Shown here in pieces: positions 43,515-52,341 of a DNA stretch of 55,055 nucleotides. The DNA is from Flavobacteriaceae bacterium (lineage in GTDB: Bacteria > Bacteroidota > Bacteroidia > Flavobacteriales > Flavobacteriaceae). The notes under the pieces are model-generated. The model did not search any database. It saw only the letters and a program-made list of their open reading frames with translations, and was not told the DNA's origin. How positions within the stretch are numbered: the stretch's first letter is position 1; each line of letters starts with the position of its first letter. The translations under genes were made by a program, and so were the position numbers. The stretch lies in the NCBI GenBank assembly GCA_017858055.1, contig JAFMCA010000011.1, positions 1 to 55,055 on the forward strand. Reading direction: 5' to 3'.

Positions 43515-45932
43515 TTGAAAAAACAGAACACAATACAATACATTTTGATGGGACTATTTCTCCTTGGGATCCATGCATGGTCTTTTGCTCAGGAATACTC
43601 CTTAACATTAAACATTAGTGACCAAGAGACTGAAGAACCATTAAACGGGGTTACCGTGTTGATTACTCCCTGTAATTGTGGAGGGATTTCCAATGCAAGT
43701 GGAATCTTTTCCAAAAGGCTCCCAAAAGGAAAATATCAACTCCGTGTTGAATATTTGGGGTATGGAACTCAAATTTTAGATGTTGAGCTAAACAAAAGTG
43801 AAAACTTTGTTGTTGCTATGCCCGTGGAAGAAGAACAACTCTCTGAAGTGGTCTTGTTAGCTCAGAAACAAAATCAAAATGTCGAAAGTCCTCAAATGGG
43901 TGTTTTGGAGCTCAATGTGCGAGATTTAATAAAAGTTCCAACAGCTTTGGGAGAATTTGATGTATTGAAAAGTATTACGCTAATGGCAGGAGTCAATAGT
44001 TCTGGCGATATTAGTAATGGAGTTTCCATACGAGGAGGATCATTGGATCAAAATCTATTGCTTTATGATGGTGCACCGGTATTTAATCCCACTCACCTTT
44101 TTGGATTGTTTTCGGTTTTTACTCCTGATGTAATTTCTGGTGTAGATATTTACAGAGCAAATATCCCTGCAAAGTATGGAGGTAGAATAGCTTCAGTTCT
44201 CGAAATTAAAGTAAAAAATCCTTATACCGATTCCTTTAAATTAGAAGGAGGAATTGGACTGATTTCAAGTAGATTAACCCTTACTGCGCCGATAATTAAG
44301 GATAAACTGATGCTGATTGCTGGAGGAAGATCGGGGTTCAGCGACATCCTCTTTCCTCTATTGATTCCAAGGCTTAAAAACACCAAGGCAAACTTTATCG
44401 ATAGCACTGTTAAGCTGCTTTATCTTTTGAACGCCAACAATCAAATTACCTACACCAATTTTCTTTCTAATGATTTTTATCAATTAGATCTTATCTCCTC
44501 GATTGAAAATATAGTAGCAGAATCAAATCAATACGATTTTAAAACACGAAATCATTCTCTGAAATGGCTGCATACCTTTACTAACGAAACCAATTTAACT
44601 GGGCGTTTGGTTCATAGCAATTACAAACCCCAAAATCTTTTTCCCGAGATTGATTCAGACAACATCATTAAGTTTACGTCCCAAATTCAGTATTCCAGTG
44701 CACAACTCGAGTACACTGATTCCAAAAAAGAAGCGTTGTCCTATTATGCGGGTTTTGAAATGAAACGCTATCAAATTCGTCCGGGGAGTTTAGATCCTGG
44801 TACCGGAACAACGATTAACCCTGTTCAATTGAACAAAGAGACAGGATTTGAATCTTCTGCCTATGCAAACCTTGATTGGAAGCCTCTACCTGACCTTACG
44901 TTTTCTACAGGACTTCGATTAACTCAGTTTGCTCTTATCGGACCTTTTGACGAGGCTCAGTACGATGCAGATGGTTTGTATGAAGGGGTAAAATCTTTTG
45001 GGAACCAAGAAACCGTTTCAAGCTATTTCAATCCGGAGCCTCGTTTGGGACTGAATTATAAACTTAGAGAAAACACCTCTGTAAAAATGAGCTATGCTCG
45101 TATTTTTCAATACATACAAAACATATACAATACCAATACACCACTTCCAACCTCCCGTTGGAAGGTCTCTGACCGCTACATTACTCCACAAAAAAACAAT
45201 ACCTATGGGGTAGGTCTCTACCAAGATTTTCCCAATTCCAATTTGGAGTTTTCCGCGGAAAGTTATTATAGAAAAACGGAAAATAACCTGACCTATCGAC
45301 CGGGAGCGAATTTTTTCCTTGCAGAGTTTATAGAAAAAGAGATCACTCAGGCTGAAGGGAAATCTTATGGTGTAGAGCTCAGTTTGCGAAAAACCTTTGG
45401 GAAAGTGAATGGCGTAATGAATTATACCTGGTCACGGAGTTTGTTAAAAACAGCTGAAGAAAAACCTCAAAACAGAATTAATAATAATAAATGGTTTGCC
45501 TCAGACTTTGATCGACCCCATACGGTAAATGCAACTGTCAATTTTGAAGGAGACCAATACAATACGTTTAGTTTTAGTTTTGTTGGTCAAACGGGAAGAC
45601 CCTATACCATTGCCAATGGAATATTCGAGCAGGAGAATGTGACAATCCCCATTTATTTATTTCGAAATAACGCTCGTTTACCACTCTATCATCGTTTAGA
45701 TTTTTCATGGAAAATAGCGTATAGTAAAGCTCCTGAAAACAGATTTAAAGGGGATTGGATTTTTACAGTGTACAATTTATACAGCAGAAAAAATCCGTAT
45801 AACATCTATTACACCCAGAGAAATGGAGTAGAAGATGGGGAAGTGTTTTTGGGAAGTCCACTAGGTTCCTATGAGCTTTCCATCTTACGAGGAGCCTTAG
45901 TTTCCCTATCGTATAATTTTAAATTCCAATAG
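43515..45932 (+). CDS. TonB-dependent receptor (non-SusC type)
   Basis: 805 residues beginning at TTG. A signal peptide (MGLFLLGIHAWSFAQ part) is followed by a carboxypeptidase-regulatory-like domain (DQETEEPLNGVTVLITPCNC), a plug (GVSIRGGSLDQNLLLYDGAP) and a barrel with a C-terminal LVSLSYNFKFQ. At 805 residues it is shorter than SusC and is the usual partner of DUF4249 lipoproteins. It probably imports an unknown nutrient with the upstream lipoprotein. The coding regions are 2 bp apart, which indicates one transcript. Confidence 0.92.
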   Translation: MKKQNTIQYILMGLFLLGIHAWSFAQEYSLTLNISDQETEEPLNGVTVLITPCNCGGISNASGIFSKRLPKGKYQLRVEYLGYGTQILDVELNKSENFVVAMPVEEEQLSEVVLLAQKQNQNVESPQMGVLELNVRDLIKVPTALGEFDVLKSITLMAGVNSSGDISNGVSIRGGSLDQNLLLYDGAPVFNPTHLFGLFSVFTPDVISGVDIYRANIPAKYGGRIASVLEIKVKNPYTDSFKLEGGIGLISSRLTLTAPIIKDKLMLIAGGRSGFSDILFPLLIPRLKNTKANFIDSTVKLLYLLNANNQITYTNFLSNDFYQLDLISSIENIVAESNQYDFKTRNHSLKWLHTFTNETNLTGRLVHSNYKPQNLFPEIDSDNIIKFTSQIQYSSAQLEYTDSKKEALSYYAGFEMKRYQIRPGSLDPGTGTTINPVQLNKETGFESSAYANLDWKPLPDLTFSTGLRLTQFALIGPFDEAQYDADGLYEGVKSFGNQETVSSYFNPEPRLGLNYKLRENTSVKMSYARIFQYIQNIYNTNTPLPTSRWKVSDRYITPQKNNTYGVGLYQDFPNSNLEFSAESYYRKTENNLTYRPGANFFLAEFIEKEITQAEGKSYGVELSLRKTFGKVNGVMNYTWSRSLLKTAEEKPQNRINNNKWFASDFDRPHTVNATVNFEGDQYNTFSFSFVGQTGRPYTIANGIFEQENVTIPIYLFRNNARLPLYHRLDFSWKIAYSKAPENRFKGDWIFTVYNLYSRKNPYNIYYTQRNGVEDGEVFLGSPLGSYELSILRGALVSLSYNFKFQ

Positions 45933-45968
45933 CATTCAAAACACTTAAAAAAGTGTATTTTTAGAGAC

Positions 45969-46853
45969 ATGGATTCAAATAAAATTGTTTGTTTCGGAGA
46001 AATATTATGGGATCTCTTCCCAAGTGGAAAAAAAATTGGTGGTGCTCCATTTAATGTGGCCAGTTCCCTCAAAGGACTTGGTGCTTCAGTTGAATTCATT
46101 AGTCGTATTGGACAAGATGCTCTTGGGGAAGAGATTTTAAATCATTTGACCCGTGTAGGGATATCTAAAGAATATGTCCAGCTGGATGGGCAACATGCTA
46201 CAGGTAGAGTCCTCGTGACTTTAGATGAAAAGGGGTCTGCTCAATATGAAATTGAAACTAATGCAGCTTGGGATTTTATAGAATCGACACCCTCAACCCT
46301 AAATTTAGTAAAGCAATCCCATGCTTTTGTCTTTGGTAGCCTTATTACACGAGCGCAATCGTTTAAAGCATTGAGAGCGTTTTTAAAAGTAGCTCGTTTT
46401 AGTGTTTTTGACCTCAATTTGCGTCCTCCGTATTACAGTGATTCTGTTTTAATTGAATTAATGAATACTGCATCGATGCTAAAATTCAATGATGAAGAGT
46501 TGTATCAAATTGCGGACTTATTAAAATCACCGTATCACAGTATGGATCAGCACATCAGCTACATTGCACAAAAAACAAATACTGAATTGATTTGTGTAAC
46601 AAAAGGAAAATTTGGAGCAGTCCTTTACTACAAAAATGTGTGGTATTTTAACAGCGGATATCAGATACAAGTAAACGATACGGTAGGGGCAGGGGATTCG
46701 TTTTTGGCAACACTAATTCATGGAATAGTTAATGATAATGATCTGCAAAAGACACTGAATCGGGCATGTGCTATGGGCGCATTGGTTGCAGGAAGTGCTG
46801 GAGCAAACCCCTCAATTTCAGAAGTTGATTTAATAGAATTCATGAAAATTTAA
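45969..46853 (+). CDS. Fructokinase-like PfkB carbohydrate kinase
   Basis: 294 residues. VCFGEILWDLFPSGKKIGGA at the N-terminus and NVASSLKGLGASVEFISRIG are typical of bacterial fructokinases of the ribokinase family; NDTVGAGDSFLATLIHGI (about 236-253) is PfkB signature 2 with the catalytic Asp. It phosphorylates a hexose, most likely fructose, with ATP in the cytoplasm. It follows the TonB receptor by 36 bp and may be co-transcribed. No link to uronate catabolism is evident. Confidence 0.88.
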   Translation: MDSNKIVCFGEILWDLFPSGKKIGGAPFNVASSLKGLGASVEFISRIGQDALGEEILNHLTRVGISKEYVQLDGQHATGRVLVTLDEKGSAQYEIETNAAWDFIESTPSTLNLVKQSHAFVFGSLITRAQSFKALRAFLKVARFSVFDLNLRPPYYSDSVLIELMNTASMLKFNDEELYQIADLLKSPYHSMDQHISYIAQKTNTELICVTKGKFGAVLYYKNVWYFNSGYQIQVNDTVGAGDSFLATLIHGIVNDNDLQKTLNRACAMGALVAGSAGANPSISEVDLIEFMKI

Positions 46854-46864
46854 TTTCAACCCCC

Positions 46865-47569
46865 GTGCGCAAAGTCCTCCTATTTTTATTTTTCACTCTA
46901 TCCCTATTCTTAAACAGTCAGACCATCTCCGGTGAGGAATTGTTAAATAAGGCGATCGAATATCATGATCCAAATTCCAATTGGAGCCATTTTAAGGATT
47001 CCTTTAAGGTTACCATGGAGAGTCCAGACAAACCAAAGAGAATCAGCACGATTACTATAGACCTCCCCAATTCGTTTTTTAAAATGGAAGTTCAGCTGGG
47101 TGAAAACCACTGGAGCTCAACTTTAGATCAAGAAAATTGTGAATTGCGATTTAATGAAACTGATCGGATCACACCAGAAATTGAAAAAGAATACCGACTG
47201 AATTGTGATTCGGCTTGGCGTTATAGAGATTATTACACCTACCTATATGGACTTCCGATGAAATTAAAAGATCCAGGTACACGCATTGATCCCCAGGTTG
47301 TTGAAAAAACTATCGCAAACAAAACCTATTGGGTTTTGAAGGTAACCTACGATCCTGAAGTCGGAACGGATACTTGGTATTTTTACTTTGATCAAAAAAC
47401 TTTTGCGCTTAAACGGTATCAATTTTTTCATGACGAGTCAAAAAACGATGGAGAATATATTATTTTGCAAGAGGAAATCGAGCTTTCAGAAATACGAATC
47501 CCAAAAAACAGGAGTTGGTATTTCAACGCAGACAATACTTTTTTAGGAACAGATCTATTAACAAAATAA
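46865..47569 (+). CDS. DUF6503-like secreted protein
   Basis: 234 residues starting at GTG, which gives the signal peptide MRKVLLFLFFTLSLFLNSQ. The mature N-terminus SGEELLNKAIEYHDPNSNWS is the hallmark of the DUF6503 family, a set of secreted Bacteroidota proteins of about 230-260 residues. The fold is expected to be an outer-membrane-lipoprotein-sorting-like beta structure. Function unknown. It lies 11 bp after the kinase gene and 11 bp before a DUF1080 gene. Confidence 0.75.
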   Translation: MRKVLLFLFFTLSLFLNSQTISGEELLNKAIEYHDPNSNWSHFKDSFKVTMESPDKPKRISTITIDLPNSFFKMEVQLGENHWSSTLDQENCELRFNETDRITPEIEKEYRLNCDSAWRYRDYYTYLYGLPMKLKDPGTRIDPQVVEKTIANKTYWVLKVTYDPEVGTDTWYFYFDQKTFALKRYQFFHDESKNDGEYIILQEEIELSEIRIPKNRSWYFNADNTFLGTDLLTK

Positions 47570-47580
47570 AACAAAAAACG

Positions 47581-48522
47581 ATGCTATTAAAACTATACAA
47601 CATCCTGGGAATCCTAATGATTTCCTTGCTTTTTCCATTTCTTGCCACTGCTCAAAATCAACAAGATATTATCGGGAAATGGGATTTAGAAATACAAAAA
47701 GGAAATGTGGTCTTACCTTCCTGGCTTGAGGTTAAATTGTCAGGAAACAAGACCTTGGTTGGGCATTTTGTTGCTCATAATGGAAGTGCTCGCCCTATAT
47801 CGGAAGTTTATTTTCATCAAGGGTTGGTAGATTTTAGTATTCCACCACAATGGGATGGAAATGTGTACCTGCATTTTTCTGCAAAAGTTTCAGAGGGTCA
47901 ACTGAAGGGAACCTTGATCACTAATGAAGGGGAAGTCGTGACGTTGAGTGGAACCCGAGCTCCAAAGTTAGTTCGTAAAGATCCCGTTCATTGGGGAAAA
48001 CCTACTGTTTTGTTTAATGGTAAAGGAATGGATCAATGGAAGGCTTTGGAAACAGACAGAAAGAATCAATGGGAAGTTCAAGATGGACTTTTGGTGAATC
48101 CACGATCAGGGGTAAACTTGATTACTAAGGAGCAGTATTCTGATTTCAAACTTCATGTTGAGGCCCGTTATCCTGCTAACAGTAACTCCGGAATTTACTT
48201 GAGAGGACGTTATGAAGTACAGATTGAAGACAGCTATGGAAAAGATCCCGATGCTATTTTATTCGGTGCAATTTATGGATTTCTGACACCCAACGAGATG
48301 GCAGCTCAAAAGGCAGGGGAATGGCAAATATTTGACATTACTTTGATTGGAAGACGAGTAACCATCGTAGCTAACGGAAAAACAGTTATTAACGATCAAA
48401 TCATTCCTGGAATAACAGGAGGTGCTATTGATAGCAAAGAGGGCGCACCAGGACCTATTATGTTACAAGGGGATCATGGAGTTATTGCGTTTAGAAATAT
48501 CAGCATTCAAACTCCGCGTTAG
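47581..48522 (+). CDS. DUF1080 secreted protein with extra N-terminal domain
   Basis: 313 residues from the ATG at 47581; the longer reading from 47515 overlaps the upstream gene and lacks a sensible leader. The signal peptide ends ATAQ (about residue 22). Residues about 25-125 form a beta-rich domain (IIGKWDLEIQKGNVVLPSWL, LKGTLITNEGEVVTLSGTR) that I do not recognise as DUF1080. Residues about 137-313 are a DUF1080 sandwich opening with VLFNGKGMDQWKALE and containing SGIYLRGRYEVQIED. The family is linked to keto-glycoside cleavage. This copy lies 12 kb from the LacI-controlled genes and has no operator nearby. Confidence 0.85.
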   Translation: MLLKLYNILGILMISLLFPFLATAQNQQDIIGKWDLEIQKGNVVLPSWLEVKLSGNKTLVGHFVAHNGSARPISEVYFHQGLVDFSIPPQWDGNVYLHFSAKVSEGQLKGTLITNEGEVVTLSGTRAPKLVRKDPVHWGKPTVLFNGKGMDQWKALETDRKNQWEVQDGLLVNPRSGVNLITKEQYSDFKLHVEARYPANSNSGIYLRGRYEVQIEDSYGKDPDAILFGAIYGFLTPNEMAAQKAGEWQIFDITLIGRRVTIVANGKTVINDQIIPGITGGAIDSKEGAPGPIMLQGDHGVIAFRNISIQTPR

Positions 48523-48526
48523 GCAT

Positions 48527-49399
48527 TTATTTTTTTTGGACAAAACCATGTCCTAGCTGGTTTATAAAGTTTGGAGATAGTTTTTCATCTCCCGGGAAAC
48601 CGAGTTTGATTTCACCATTTGTGTCTGGAACGTGATCGGTGTGAAAGAGGTAATCCCAGAGGCTCAAGCTTATTCCAAAATTGACTCCAAACCTTCCTCT
48701 TGGCAAATCGTACGCATGATGATACAGGTGCATAATGGGATTATTTAAAATGTATTTTAAAGGACCCCATGAAAGCTTGATGTTGGCATGATTGAGATGC
48801 CCTATTGTAATAGCAATAAAATGAACAATATAAGCTTGTTCTGGTTCAAAACCCCCTAAAATCATGACTCCAAAAGTTTTTAAGGGTTTGTACAACAGGT
48901 TTTCCATCCAATGATAGCGGAGGTGAGCTGCAAATCCCATTTCCTTAACACTGTGATGAATCTGATGGAATTTCCAAAACACAGGAATTTTATGCAATAG
49001 AATGTGGGTTGTCCATTGTACAAAGTCTAGTACAACAAAGAAAATCAACAATTGAATACCGCTTGGGAGCTCAGACAAATCAAGCAATACAAAACGGGTA
49101 TTGGAAATTCCTAAAGAACTAAAAAAAAGCTGAATCAAATCATAAAAGCCACTGATGGCGATAGAAAATAAAAAGAAATTAAAAAACATATAAAAGGCGT
49201 CTAGCCAGAAATCTTTTCTAAATACCCCTTGCTTTTTTCTCCAAGGGAAAGCAATTTCTAAACCCCAAATCATGAAAGAGAGGAGAAGGAGTCCCCAAAA
49301 ATAGTTGGTATACCAAGGCACCTGAAACCCTATGGAGTTCAGCGTCCAGTTTAAAGTACCAAGGAGGCTTTCTGAAAAAGTATTGAATATCGAATTCAT
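48527..49399 (-). CDS. Sterol desaturase / fatty-acid hydroxylase superfamily membrane protein
   Basis: 290 residues from the ATG at 49397-49399; an upstream ATG at 49429 adds ten residues. Several membrane segments surround His clusters of the di-iron hydroxylase family: HILLHKIPVFWKFHQIHH (about 145-165), HLRYHWMEN, GHLNHANI and HLYHHAYDLPRG. It probably hydroxylates or desaturates a lipid at the inner membrane with O2. It converges on the DUF1080 gene with a 4-bp gap. No link to sugar metabolism is visible. Confidence 0.88.
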   Translation of the reverse strand: MNSIFNTFSESLLGTLNWTLNSIGFQVPWYTNYFWGLLLLSFMIWGLEIAFPWRKKQGVFRKDFWLDAFYMFFNFFLFSIAISGFYDLIQLFFSSLGISNTRFVLLDLSELPSGIQLLIFFVVLDFVQWTTHILLHKIPVFWKFHQIHHSVKEMGFAAHLRYHWMENLLYKPLKTFGVMILGGFEPEQAYIVHFIAITIGHLNHANIKLSWGPLKYILNNPIMHLYHHAYDLPRGRFGVNFGISLSLWDYLFHTDHVPDTNGEIKLGFPGDEKLSPNFINQLGHGFVQKK

Positions 49400-49483
49400 C
49401 AAAAAATTATAGTACTCAAAAATAAGCAAGAATTCTTCGACGAAGGTAATTTAGGTTACACGAAGACCACAAGGTTCAACAAA

Positions 49484-50518
49484 CTACTTTGTTTTTTTTA
49501 GTTTAAAGGTTTTTTCATAAAAGGCAACGATAGGAGGGAAGGGGCCGTATTTGTGCTGTTCTGGGCTAAAATCGTCTGTCCAGGGTCCGTATGGTGTAGA
49601 AATGGGTTTTAATTTTTTATCAGGAAAATCGGCATCAGTATTCTGCTTTTGTGGCCTTGAAAAACTATTGATATAACCAGCAACATGAAAGGCTTCCAAA
49701 TCACTTAGTTTAGGATTTTCCCAACTCGCTTGGAGGTAGGGCATGTTGTTTTTAATAAAGGCTGCAGCAGTAAGTACACGATGCATGCCTGCTCCAGTGT
49801 TGTAGGAATCTTCACCCCAAAGAGGAGGGTATTGATACCCTTTTTCTTTTTCTTGAAAGCGAATCCCCGCTCCATCACTCCCGTGACAAAGGAGACACTC
49901 TCGGGTGTAAATTTGTTTTCCTAAATCCAGGTCTACCGCTACTTCTGGAAGAATAATATCAGGATACCCAGAGATGATTTTGGAATTGACTTGTGGTATT
50001 TCAGAACTGATCCAATCCATATAGGCTACAATTGCTTTCATGGGATAGGAGGGAACAGGGAGCGGAATTCCATTCATACTTCGCTCCATACAGCCGTTAA
50101 TTCGATCTTCAATAGTTCCAATACGATTCTCTCTTCCTCTAAATTGTGGAAATCGGTCCAATATGCCTATCCAAGAGGCTGAACCACTCAGCGTTCCTCC
50201 GTTTAAGTGACAGTTGGTACAGGACAAAGTATTCCCAGCATACTGTTGTTCGGGTTCTTTCGCATTCGGTCCAATATAGTTCGCACTCTCGGACACGATA
50301 TAATATCCATCTCGAACCAGATCGGGGAGCATTGGATTGTCCAAGACTAGTTTTTGAGCATCCCATTCAGCGAATAAACGTTCATTTTCAATATACTCCT
50401 CTTTATCCACACCCCCTTCATAGGTAAGAAGCACTAGAGCAATGAATAAAAGTGTACCCATGAGAGTTAAAATAAGAAATGCTAACCGACGAACAAATTG
50501 CTTAAAAATAGTTTCCAA
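49484..50518 (-). CDS. Di-haem c-type cytochrome, thiosulfate-dehydrogenase (TsdA)-like
   Basis: 344 residues starting at TTG. One N-terminal membrane anchor (RRLAFLILTLMGTLLFIALV) is followed by two haem c motifs, CTNCH (residues 100-104) and CLLCH (about 207-211). The first domain contains GRENRIGTIEDRINGCMERS, the SoxA/TsdA-type block with a Cys that in TsdA is an axial ligand to the haem. The second domain is a standard cytochrome c fold. It would transfer electrons in the periplasm; thiosulfate is the candidate donor, or it could accept electrons from other periplasmic dehydrogenases. A DsrE-like gene is divergent across 139 bp. Confidence 0.82.
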   Translation of the reverse strand: METIFKQFVRRLAFLILTLMGTLLFIALVLLTYEGGVDKEEYIENERLFAEWDAQKLVLDNPMLPDLVRDGYYIVSESANYIGPNAKEPEQQYAGNTLSCTNCHLNGGTLSGSASWIGILDRFPQFRGRENRIGTIEDRINGCMERSMNGIPLPVPSYPMKAIVAYMDWISSEIPQVNSKIISGYPDIILPEVAVDLDLGKQIYTRECLLCHGSDGAGIRFQEKEKGYQYPPLWGEDSYNTGAGMHRVLTAAAFIKNNMPYLQASWENPKLSDLEAFHVAGYINSFSRPQKQNTDADFPDKKLKPISTPYGPWTDDFSPEQHKYGPFPPIVAFYEKTFKLKKTK

Positions 50519-50540
50519 GAGACTTCTGATTGAAGTCTCT
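50518..50540. promoter_or_regulatory. Perfect stem-loop at the start codon of the cytochrome gene
   Basis: AGAGACTTC/GAAGTCTCT is a perfect 9-bp inverted repeat with a 5-base loop. On the minus strand its last base is the first base of the TTG start codon, so in the mRNA it could close the initiation site. It could also be a DNA operator palindrome. Confidence 0.5.
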
Positions 50541-50657
50541 AAGATACTTATTTCTATTTTTCACAAAGTAACCTTACTTATATTTAGTATTTAAAAAACA
50601 TGACCGAACAGCTTTTCCTTTTGTATTTTTAGATTTTAATTTCAAAATTAAATTTCA

Positions 50658-51206
50658 ATGAAAAAATCTCTATTCAGTCACCTCCTCCTATTTAGCACAA
50701 CGATTTATATGTTGAGCCCCAGTCAAATTCTAGCACAAGAGTGGCAAACTCCATACATTGAAGGATACGGTGAGATTAAATACTTTGAGGATGCAGCGGA
50801 ACAACCTGACCCCACCTTGGAATACAAACTCCTTTTTGATATTACTTCTGACCAACAAAAAAGTGGAGTCAATAAGCGACTCTGGGTGATAGCACGCACA
50901 ATGAATATGCTATACGTAGCAGGAGTACCTAAAGAGCAAATAAAAATAGTAGCTGCTTTTCACGGCTCAGCTACCTTTGATGTGGTTACTGAAGAGGCCT
51001 ATCAAAAGAAATTTGGAAAATCCAATCCCAATTTGGATTTAATTAAAAAACTTCAAAAAGAGGGGGTTCTTCTGTATGTTTGCTCTCAAGCTACAGCAGC
51101 TCGAGGGGTGGCAAATGAAGACGTTGTTCCAGAGGTTATTCCAGCACTTTCTGCACTGAGTGTTTTATCAAATTATCAAATTCGAGGATATGCTTTAATG
51201 CCCTAA
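50658..51206 (+). CDS. Secreted DsrE-family protein
   Basis: 182 residues with a signal peptide (ending ILAQE). The body is a DsrE/DsrF-like alpha-beta fold: KLLFDITSDQQKSG, KEQIKIVAAFHGSATFDVVT and the segment KLQKEGVLLYVCSQATAARG, in which Cys lies at the place of the sulfur-carrying Cys in some members. Export is usual for a Bacteroidota subgroup. It may handle a persulfide or related sulfur species; the adjacent TsdA-like cytochrome gene on the opposite strand fits a small sulfur-related set. That pairing is inference. Confidence 0.8.
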   Translation: MKKSLFSHLLLFSTTIYMLSPSQILAQEWQTPYIEGYGEIKYFEDAAEQPDPTLEYKLLFDITSDQQKSGVNKRLWVIARTMNMLYVAGVPKEQIKIVAAFHGSATFDVVTEEAYQKKFGKSNPNLDLIKKLQKEGVLLYVCSQATAARGVANEDVVPEVIPALSALSVLSNYQIRGYALMP

Positions 51207-51233
51207 AGGTATTTTCTGTGAGTAAATCGTATT

Positions 51234-52157
51234 TTAATCCAACAAGGTATTTCGAATAAAATCCTGAGGAAAATTCACATAAGCCCCTGAAATGGGCAAA
51301 CCCACTTCAATAGCTTTTGCCCTCAAGAAGTCTGCGTGTTTATAGCTATGAAAAAGGACATCCAAATTAAGTGTCTCTCCAGAAAAAACATCCTCCTCAT
51401 AGGTTGGGTTATAGAGATAAAGCGGTGGGTCATTCCCGTCCATTTGATTGCTAAAATCTAATCGAATACCTTTCTCAGAGGTGTATTCACCACCATAAAA
51501 CTGAGTGAACAACGTTTCGATATCTGAATTTTGATTTCGAATACTGTCTAAGTCAAAATCTTCAAAAAGGGAATTCCACTGATACAGGTCGTAACTGCTT
51601 TGAGCATAAAGCGCCAAAATTCCTTCGACTTCTGCATTGGTTTGTTCAGAAAAGCCATTCCATAATGCAATTCCTGCGCCTGCAGAAACCCCAGCTAATA
51701 TAATTTTGTTTGAAGGAATGTTTAAAGCAGCACTATTTTTTCGAAGAAAGTCTATCGCGTCAGAGCCATTTTCGAGTGCTGTAAACACACCTTCAGACTG
51801 TGCGTCGGTAATAAAAGTATAGCCAACACTTGCAAAAGCTATATTGTTTTCTAGTGTTGCTTTTAGAATGGGTTGGAGTTCTTCTCGATAAAGATCTTCT
51901 TTTGATCCAAATTGAAACGAACCTCCATGAAAAAAAACGACCAGTCCTTCAAGAGCTTTATTGTTGGGAAGAAGCAGGTCCATTTTCTCTCGATCACCAC
52001 TTCCGTAAGGGATATCTTTATAAAAAACAACATCAGCCTCCAGTGGTGGCTCAGAGGAGAAAACACCTTGAAAGGTGTTTAATGATGAGGACTCTTCTTC
52101 ATTAGGGGTACATGCAAAGAGGATTAAAAAGAAAAAAGGAGCGATAAATTTAGTCAT
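51234..52157 (-). CDS. Alpha/beta hydrolase lipoprotein (esterase-like)
   Basis: 307 residues with a lipoprotein signal (MTKFIAPFFFLILFACTPN). VVFFHGGSFQFG provides the oxyanion hole of the HSL/carboxylesterase group, IILAGVSAGAGIALW holds the nucleophile Ser in GxSxG, and a late His is in FHSYKHADFLRA. The acidic residue is less clear. It probably hydrolyses an ester at the cell envelope. The 28-bp gap to the convergent DsrE-like gene has no hairpin that I can see. The substrate is unknown. Confidence 0.82.
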   Translation of the reverse strand: MTKFIAPFFFLILFACTPNEEESSSLNTFQGVFSSEPPLEADVVFYKDIPYGSGDREKMDLLLPNNKALEGLVVFFHGGSFQFGSKEDLYREELQPILKATLENNIAFASVGYTFITDAQSEGVFTALENGSDAIDFLRKNSAALNIPSNKIILAGVSAGAGIALWNGFSEQTNAEVEGILALYAQSSYDLYQWNSLFEDFDLDSIRNQNSDIETLFTQFYGGEYTSEKGIRLDFSNQMDGNDPPLYLYNPTYEEDVFSGETLNLDVLFHSYKHADFLRAKAIEVGLPISGAYVNFPQDFIRNTLLD

Positions 52158-52215
52158 TTGTAAACCTAGCTATTTTTGATAAAAAACCGCTCCTAAATAC
52201 CATTAAAATCAGAAT

Positions 52216-52341
52216 TTATTTTTGAGATTTAAGCTCAGATAAGATGGAATTAAGCAATTCATTTTGCTTTTTTAATTCTTCTAAAATCTCGCGATCGTTA
52301 ACTTTTTGTTCAATGGTTCGCGTTTTGTTGTAATATTTCAT
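52216..52341 (-). CDS. Small coiled-coil protein, 41 residues
   Basis: ATG at 52339-52341 and stop at 52216-52218 give a 41-residue ORF: MKYYNKTRTIEQKVNDREIL opens it and the remainder is almost wholly charged and Leu-rich (EELKKQNELLNSILSELK), with heptad-like spacing of hydrophobics that predicts one short coiled coil. There is no signal peptide. It lies 58 bp upstream of the esterase start on the same strand. I do not recognise a family; the helix pattern supports a real small protein rather than a chance ORF. Confidence 0.5.
   Translation of the reverse strand: MKYYNKTRTIEQKVNDREILEELKKQNELLNSILSELKSQK

Noticed and set aside
52296-52304. Further operator-like GTTAAC in the 41-residue ORF
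   Set aside because: Only a short core is shared (CGTTAAC) with no second half-site.
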